Made by a program: the position numbers and the translations under genes. A DNA stretch of 5,700 nucleotides from Rhodospirillales bacterium (GTDB lineage: Bacteria > Pseudomonadota > Alphaproteobacteria > Geminicoccales > Geminicoccaceae), in the NCBI GenBank assembly GCA_007131045.1, contig SLRI01000166.1, positions 1 to 5,700 of the forward strand, read 5' to 3'. The notes under the pieces are model-generated. The model did no database searches. It saw nothing but the letters and a program-made list of their open reading frames with translations, and was not told where the DNA came from. Positions 1 to 5,700 of this stretch are shown here, in pieces (position 1 is the first letter of the stretch; each line of letters opens with the position of its first letter).

Positions 1-539
1 GAGCCGTCGAAGACGTCGTGGCTGACCAGCACATCGCCGGCCTTGGCCCCCTCGATCAGCTTGATCATGTGCGCGGTCGGAAAGAGCGTGCCCGGCGGCA
101 GGCTCAGCGTCTCGCCGGCCGGTTCGGCGAACGCCGCCTCGCCACCCGCCTGGTCGAGCGAGGCCTCGCCGCGGAACTCCTCGAAGAGCAGCCCGCCGTC
201 GAACGAGCGGACATTGAACCGCAGCTGCTGGTGATCCGGCGATTCCCAGCTCGAAAACCGCACATCATAGGTGAAGCCGGGCCCGTCGCCGACGCTGGCG
301 ACGAAGCCGAGCCGCTGGTTGCTGATCGCCCCGGCGCACGAATCACGCCACTCCATCACCAGCCCGCCGCGGACCTCCGAGACGGCCATGGACGTGCCGC
401 CGCTCCCCTTGGCCAGGCTGAGCTGATAGACGGCGCGATGCGACAACAGCTCGGCCGCCGCCGCGGCCGACTGGCCGGTGAGCGCACCGACTGCCAGGGC
501 AGCGAGAAGGAAGCGGCTGGATCGTCTGGTGATGCGCAT
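1..539 (-). CDS. eipB: EipB-like (DUF1849) periplasmic cell-envelope integrity protein, N-terminal part
   Basis: Reverse-strand reading frame of 179 codons that stays open to the left window edge, so the C-terminus is missing. Residues 2-29 look like a Sec signal peptide: basic MRITRRSSR, a hydrophobic LLAALAVGAL core, then an Ala-rich cleavage region. The mature part starts with LLSHRAVYQLSL, continues with GGLVMEWRDSCAG (Cys68), a RGEASL segment near 123-128, LPPGTLFPTAHM at 147-158 and FDGS at the edge. These match the DUF1849 family typified by Brucella EipB, a secreted beta-rich periplasmic protein needed for envelope integrity. Cys68 fits the first cysteine of the disulfide known in EipB; the partner would lie beyond the window. 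Family members are about 280 aa, so roughly 100 residues are missing. I chose ATG 539 because GGAGA (551-555, minus strand) lies 11 nt upstream; an in-frame ATG at 557 adds six residues but has no ribosome-binding site. The gene is divergent from the dehydrogenase. Family assignment is from remembered motifs. Confidence 0.78.
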   Translation of the reverse strand, partial: MRITRRSSRFLLAALAVGALTGQSAAAAAELLSHRAVYQLSLAKGSGGTSMAVSEVRGGLVMEWRDSCAGAISNQRLGFVASVGDGPGFTYDVRFSSWESPDHQQLRFNVRSFDGGLLFEEFRGEASLDQAGGEAAFAEPAGETLSLPPGTLFPTAHMIKLIEGAKAGDVLVSHDVFDG

Positions 540-567
540 CGGCGTTTCAGTCTCCATTGGGCACGAG

Positions 568-588
568 CGGTTGTGCAGACCACGACCG
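568..588. promoter_or_regulatory. Dyad / possible operator in the divergent intergenic region
   Basis: CGGTTGTG (568-575) and CACGACCG (581-588) are inverted repeats separated by CAGAC, with one G-T mismatch in eight positions. The dyad lies in the 99-nt gap between two divergent genes, where a shared regulator would be expected to bind. A weak sigma-70-like pair for the rightward gene, TTGTGC (571-576) and TACTCT (595-600) with 18-nt spacing, would overlap it. The symmetry is seen directly; the operator and promoter roles are inferred. It could instead be a chance stem in GC-rich DNA. Confidence 0.3.
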
Positions 589-638
589 ACGCACTACTCT
601 TCGTGACATAGGATGCCACCCGGTCGGAGTTCAGGGTC

Positions 639-1607
639 ATGCCCGAAAAGCCCGTCGTTTTCGTCACCCGCCGCCTGCCCGGCGCCGTCGAGGCCCGCGC
701 CGACCGCGACTACGACTGCCGCTGGAACGAGACCGACGCGGTCCTGGGAGCGGACGACCTGATCGAAGGTGCCAAGGGTGTGCGCGGCATCCTCACCTGC
801 TCGACCGAACGCTGGAATCGTGAGGTGATCGAGGCCCTGCCGGACGAGGTCGAGATCATCGCCACCTTCTCGGTCGGCTTCGATCACATCGACGCCGCAG
901 CGGCCGAGGCGAAGGGCATCATCGTCACCAACACCCCCGACGTGCTGACCGAGGCCACGGCGGACATCGCCATGCTCTGCCTGCTCGGTGCGAGCCGCCG
1001 GGTGCACGAGGCGCAGGCGATGCTCCGCGAAGGCCGCTGGGAGCGCTGGAACCCGTCGGAGCTCTTGGGGCCCGGTCTGCAAGGCAAGAACCTCGGCATC
1101 GTCGGCATGGGCCGTATCGGTCGCGCCTTCGCGACCCGTGCCCGTGCCTTCGGTTTGAACATTCATTACCACAACCGCAGCCGCCTCGCCCCCGAGCAGG
1201 AGGCCGGCGCCACGTATCATGAGGCATTGTCAACCATGTTGCCCGAGGTGAAGTTCCTCTCGCTCAACTGCCCGGCCACGGCCGAGAACGCCGACATGCT
1301 CAACGAGACGACGCTCGGCCTGCTGCCGAAAGGCGCCGTCGTGGTCAACACCGCGCGCGGCGCGCTGATCGACGACGACGCGCTGATCGCCGCCTTGAAG
1401 AGCGGGCACGTGGCCGCCGCCGGCCTCGACGTCTTCAAGAACGAGCCCGCCTTCGACCGGCGCTACCTCGAGCTGCCCAACGCCTTCCTCCTGCCGCATA
1501 TCGGCAGCTCCACGATCGAGACCCGCGACGGCATGGGCTTTCGCTGCCTCGACAATCTCGACGCCCACTTCAGCGGCCGGCCGGCCCCGGACGCGGTGAA
1601 CCGCTGA
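639..1607 (+). CDS. D-2-hydroxyacid dehydrogenase, glyoxylate/hydroxypyruvate reductase type
   Basis: Complete 322-aa cytoplasmic oxidoreductase of the D-isomer-specific 2-hydroxyacid dehydrogenase family, close in length and motif layout to GhrB/GyaR-type enzymes that reduce glyoxylate to glycolate and hydroxypyruvate to D-glycerate. The split substrate domain carries FSVGFDHID near 77-85. The Rossmann domain has GMGRIG at 156-161. The family's catalytic triad is visible: Arg240 in NTARGALIDDDAL, Glu269 in FKNEP and His287 in LPHIGSST. After the second strand the sequence reads HNRSR (178-182), with Arg180, Ser181 and Arg182 where NAD enzymes usually have an acidic residue, suggesting NADPH preference. 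The C-terminal ETRDGMG helix is also typical. The ATG at 639 has GGAG at 626-629, 9 nt upstream. It is transcribed away from the EipB-like gene and is followed by a 117-nt gap. Exact substrate is inferred; other D-2-hydroxyacids are possible. Confidence 0.92.
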   Translation: MPEKPVVFVTRRLPGAVEARADRDYDCRWNETDAVLGADDLIEGAKGVRGILTCSTERWNREVIEALPDEVEIIATFSVGFDHIDAAAAEAKGIIVTNTPDVLTEATADIAMLCLLGASRRVHEAQAMLREGRWERWNPSELLGPGLQGKNLGIVGMGRIGRAFATRARAFGLNIHYHNRSRLAPEQEAGATYHEALSTMLPEVKFLSLNCPATAENADMLNETTLGLLPKGAVVVNTARGALIDDDALIAALKSGHVAAAGLDVFKNEPAFDRRYLELPNAFLLPHIGSSTIETRDGMGFRCLDNLDAHFSGRPAPDAVNR

Positions 1608-1612
1608 TCGTG

Positions 1613-1650
1613 TAGGGCCGTTAGGGCTTCGTTAAGACCTCGGGCTTAAA
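1613..1650. promoter_or_regulatory. AT-rich patch with TTAG-N7-TTAA, possible CtrA-like box or promoter
   Basis: Just after the dehydrogenase stop, the GC-rich sequence gives way to a patch with two TAGGGC copies (1613-1618, 1622-1627), TTAG (1621-1624) and TTAA (1632-1635) separated by exactly 7 nt, and a second TTAA at 1646-1649. TTAAG (1632-1636) and CTTAA (1645-1649) also form an inverted repeat. The alphaproteobacterial cell-cycle regulator CtrA binds TTAA-N7-TTAA, so the first pair is a one-mismatch match. It lies about 90 nt upstream of the 97-aa gene. Only the sequence pattern is seen; a regulatory role is a guess. There is no T-run after a stable stem, so it is not a convincing terminator. 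Confidence 0.22.
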
Positions 1651-1669
1651 ACGGAGGAGGAACAGGAAA

Positions 1670-1697
1670 CGCCTCGGCAGCCGATGCGCCGGAGGCG
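1670..1697 (+). other. Stem-loop in the leader of the 97-aa gene
   Basis: CGCCTCGGC (1670-1678) can pair with GCCGGAGGCG (1688-1697) to give nine base pairs with one bulged C and a 9-nt loop. It ends 16 nt before the Shine-Dalgarno sequence of the 97-aa gene. No U-rich tract follows, so it does not look like an intrinsic terminator. It may be a 5' leader structure, or chance pairing in GC-rich DNA. Confidence 0.3.
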
Positions 1698-1724
1698 GTC
1701 ACGCAAGTAGTGTGGAGAGACCGA

Positions 1725-2018
1725 GTGTCCGAACTTCTTCGCGCCGTCATGGTCGAATGCGCCGAGCTGGCCCGCGCCGGGCGCACGCCTGCCCCCTTCT
1801 ACGGCTGTGCCCAGGCTGCCGGCGGCGGTGCCGCCATGGGCATCGTCCAGCCGCCGATCGCCGTCGCCCCGCGCCCGGCCGACACCGGCTCGGGCTTCCT
1901 CGGGCCGGTCATCGTCTACGTCCGCCACACCGATCCCGAGGCCCCGGTCCTGCCGAAGCCCGAGCAGTGCCGTCGGCCGACGCCGCGCCAGCCCGCAGCG
2001 ATCCGCCGCGTCGCCTGA
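1725..2018 (+). CDS. Hypothetical 97-aa protein, family not recognised
   Basis: Small gene that I do not recognise. The start is GTG 1725, chosen because GGAGAGA (1714-1720) places a strong Shine-Dalgarno core 7 nt upstream; an in-frame GTG at 1710 lacks one. Coding support comes from codon use: nearly all of the 97 third positions are G or C, as in the neighbouring genes, and the stop at 2016-2018 is clean. The protein begins SELLRAVMVECAELARAG, probably one amphipathic helix. A Gly/Ala stretch (29-39), a Pro-rich part (43-51), a short hydrophobic GPVIVYV strand (60-66) and a basic, Pro-rich tail (74-95) follow. Cysteines are at 12, 28 and 82. There is no signal peptide and no clear membrane span. 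It lies between the dehydrogenase and acnA on the same strand, but gaps of 117 and 188 nt suggest its own transcript. No function can be assigned. Confidence 0.68.
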   Translation: MSELLRAVMVECAELARAGRTPAPFYGCAQAAGGGAAMGIVQPPIAVAPRPADTGSGFLGPVIVYVRHTDPEAPVLPKPEQCRRPTPRQPAAIRRVA

Positions 2019-2094
2019 AGATCAACCCGCAGCTTTCGGTTGCCGCGAGCAGCATCAAGCCTCACCTTAGCGCTTCATGTCGTCGTGTCGGGGA

Positions 2095-2114
2095 AGCCGG
2101 CCCACGGGTCGGCT
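2095..2114 (+). other. Stem-loop between the 97-aa gene and acnA
   Basis: AGCCGGCC (2095-2102) pairs fully with GGTCGGCT (2107-2114), with one G-U pair, around a CACG tetraloop. It lies 77 nt after the stop of the 97-aa gene. A T-run is lacking on both sides, so an intrinsic terminator is not supported, although it could protect the 3' end of an upstream transcript. The pairing is seen directly; the role is unknown. Confidence 0.35.
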
Positions 2115-2133
2115 GCTGAGACACCAGGACACC

Positions 2134-2184
2134 TTTCGATCCCCGGGGCCCCGGCCTATAAGGCCGGCGAACCAGGCGATCGAG
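2134..2184 (+). promoter_or_regulatory. Palindromic acnA leader with possible -10 element
   Basis: The perfect inverted repeat CCGGCCTATAAGGCCGG (2151-2167) contains TATAAG (2157-2162), a good sigma-70 -10 match, about 45 nt before the acnA start. The matching -35 position (TTTCGA, 2134-2139, 17-nt spacing) is poor. TCGATC (2136-2141) can also pair with GATCGA (2178-2183), enclosing the inner hairpin and ending 8 nt before the Shine-Dalgarno region at 2192-2199. CCCCGGGG and GGGGCCCC overlap at 2141-2152. The region could be a promoter with an overlapping operator or, if transcription starts further upstream, a structured leader; these readings compete. Confidence 0.33.
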
Positions 2185-2206
2185 CCCATGCGGAGGGAGA
2201 GAGACG

Positions 2207-4918
<2,712 letters not shown>

Positions 4919-4936
4919 GCCGGGGAGCCGATCCGG

Positions 4937-5700
4937 ATGCTACGCGTCGCCAGCATCGGCGAGTGCATGGTCGAACTCGTCGAGGCCGGCCCCGGCCTGC
5001 TGCGCCAGGGCTACGGCGGCGACACGCTGAACACCGCCGTCTACCTCCGCCGCTCACTTCCGGCGGAGGCCGGCAGCGTCGCCTACGTCACGGCCTTGGG
5101 CGACGACGCCTTCAGCGACGAGATGGTGGCGGGCTGGGAGATCGAAGGTCTCGACTGCAGCCACGTCGCCCGGCTCGAAGGCCGCCTGCCCGGCCTCTAC
5201 GTCATCAAGACCGACGACGAGGGCGAGCGCAGCTTCCTCTACTGGCGCAGCGCCGCCGCGGCCAAGGACGTCTTCGCCGGGGCCGAAGGCACAGCACGCC
5301 TCGAGGCTCTGGCCGGCTTCGACCTCGTCTACGTCTCCGGCATCAGCCTCGCCATCCTTTCCGCCCCCGACCGCGAGAAGCTGCTCGCCGCCCTGGCCGA
5401 GCGCCGCAGCAGCGGGGTCGCCAACGCCTTCGATCCCAACTACCGCCCCCGCCTCTGGCCCGATGCGGACGAGGCCCGCCGGGTGATGACCGAGGCCGCC
5501 CGCACCGCCACTATCATCCTGCCGAGCTTCGACGACGAACAGGCCCTCTTCGGCGACGCCACGCCCGAGACCACCCTCGAGCGCCTGCACGACGCCGGGG
5601 CCGAGGAAGTCGTCGTCAAGAACGGCAACGACCCCGTCCACTTCCGCATGAACGGTGAAAGCTTCACCACCTTGCCGCTCCAGGTCACCGATATCGTCGA
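4937..5700 (+). CDS. kdgK: 2-keto-3-deoxygluconate kinase (PfkB family), N-terminal part
   Basis: Open frame of 254 codons running off the right edge. The protein is a PfkB/ribokinase-family sugar kinase that best fits 2-keto-3-deoxygluconate kinase, which phosphorylates KDG with ATP to KDPG for the lower Entner-Doudoroff pathway. Evidence in order: MLRVASIGECMVEL, the substrate-side GYGGDTLNTAVYL (25-37; Gly27, Gly28, Asp29, Asn32), VTALGDDAFS (51-60), the KdgK-like GRLPGLYVIKTDDEGER (82-98) with LYWR (101-104), and AFDPNYRPRLW (164-174). The next part would hold the GAGD-type catalytic aspartate and ATP site, which are not in the window; full-length relatives have about 310 residues, so about 55 are missing. 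The ATG at 4937 has GGGGAG (4922-4927) 9 nt upstream. The gap to acnA is 18 nt with no room for a separate promoter or terminator, so they are probably co-transcribed. A related sugar kinase such as fructokinase is less likely. Confidence 0.88.
   Translation, partial: MLRVASIGECMVELVEAGPGLLRQGYGGDTLNTAVYLRRSLPAEAGSVAYVTALGDDAFSDEMVAGWEIEGLDCSHVARLEGRLPGLYVIKTDDEGERSFLYWRSAAAAKDVFAGAEGTARLEALAGFDLVYVSGISLAILSAPDREKLLAALAERRSSGVANAFDPNYRPRLWPDADEARRVMTEAARTATIILPSFDDEQALFGDATPETTLERLHDAGAEEVVVKNGNDPVHFRMNGESFTTLPLQVTDIV

Noticed and set aside
18..611. A 197-codon plus-strand frame opposite the EipB-like gene
   Set aside because: The reverse strand carries a signal peptide and DUF1849 motifs; the plus-strand translation shows no family motif.
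1608..1724. Intrinsic terminator after the dehydrogenase gene
   Set aside because: The stems found (1632-1649, 1670-1697) are either short and AT-based or lack a following T-run.
1632..1928. A 98-codon minus-strand frame opposite the 97-aa gene
   Set aside because: It is the complementary-frame shadow of the plus-strand gene, lacks a good ribosome-binding site, and its first-codon context is inside the better supported frame.
1960..1975. CAGTGC (1965-1970), the loop sequence of an iron-responsive element, upstream of acnA
   Set aside because: The five flanking positions on each side do not pair: only two canonical pairs and one wobble, with two mismatches. It also lies inside the 97-aa coding frame.
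1712..2119. A 135-codon plus-strand frame overlapping the 97-aa gene
   Set aside because: The product is Arg/Pro/His-rich and the GC bias falls in the wrong codon position; the Shine-Dalgarno fits the GTG at 1725 instead.
5054..5641. A 195-codon minus-strand frame opposite kdgK
   Set aside because: It is a codon-by-codon complement of kdgK that ends where kdgK has a TCA codon (codon 40); kdgK has clear family motifs.

Overview
The window looks like ordinary chromosomal DNA of a GC-rich alphaproteobacterium. Third codon positions are almost all G or C in every gene. The leftmost gene encodes a DUF1849/EipB-type periplasmic protein, a family known from Alphaproteobacteria. I cannot name a genus; a Rhodospirillales- or Geminicoccales-like organism is only a guess from the composition and gene content.

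Layout, left to right. (1) Positions 1-539, minus strand: the N-terminal 179 codons of an EipB-like secreted cell-envelope protein, cut by the window edge. (2) Positions 540-638: a 99-nt divergent intergenic region with a near-perfect 8+8 dyad. (3) Positions 639-1607, plus strand: a complete 322-aa D-2-hydroxyacid dehydrogenase of the glyoxylate/hydroxypyruvate reductase type, with residues that suggest NADPH use. (4) Positions 1608-1724: a leader-like gap with an unusually AT-rich patch (TTAG-N7-TTAA) and a hairpin. (5) Positions 1725-2018: a 97-aa protein of unknown function, starting at GTG behind a strong Shine-Dalgarno sequence. (6) Positions 2019-2206: a structured gap containing two stem-loops and a possible -10 element inside a palindrome. 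(7) Positions 2207-4918: complete aconitase AcnA, 903 aa, with all cluster-ligand cysteines. (8) Positions 4937-5700: the first 254 codons of a PfkB-family 2-keto-3-deoxygluconate kinase (KdgK), 18 nt behind acnA and probably co-transcribed with it; it runs off the right edge.

Together the genes point to central carbon metabolism. Aconitase acts in the TCA and glyoxylate cycles, KDG kinase feeds sugar acids into the lower Entner-Doudoroff pathway, and the reductase handles glyoxylate or hydroxypyruvate. The EipB-like gene is divergent and probably independent. I see no mobile element, CRISPR array, tRNA, rRNA, phage gene or defence system, and no convincing intrinsic terminator. The items that most merit a second look are the unrecognised 97-aa gene and the palindromic leader of acnA; I found no clear new biological system.
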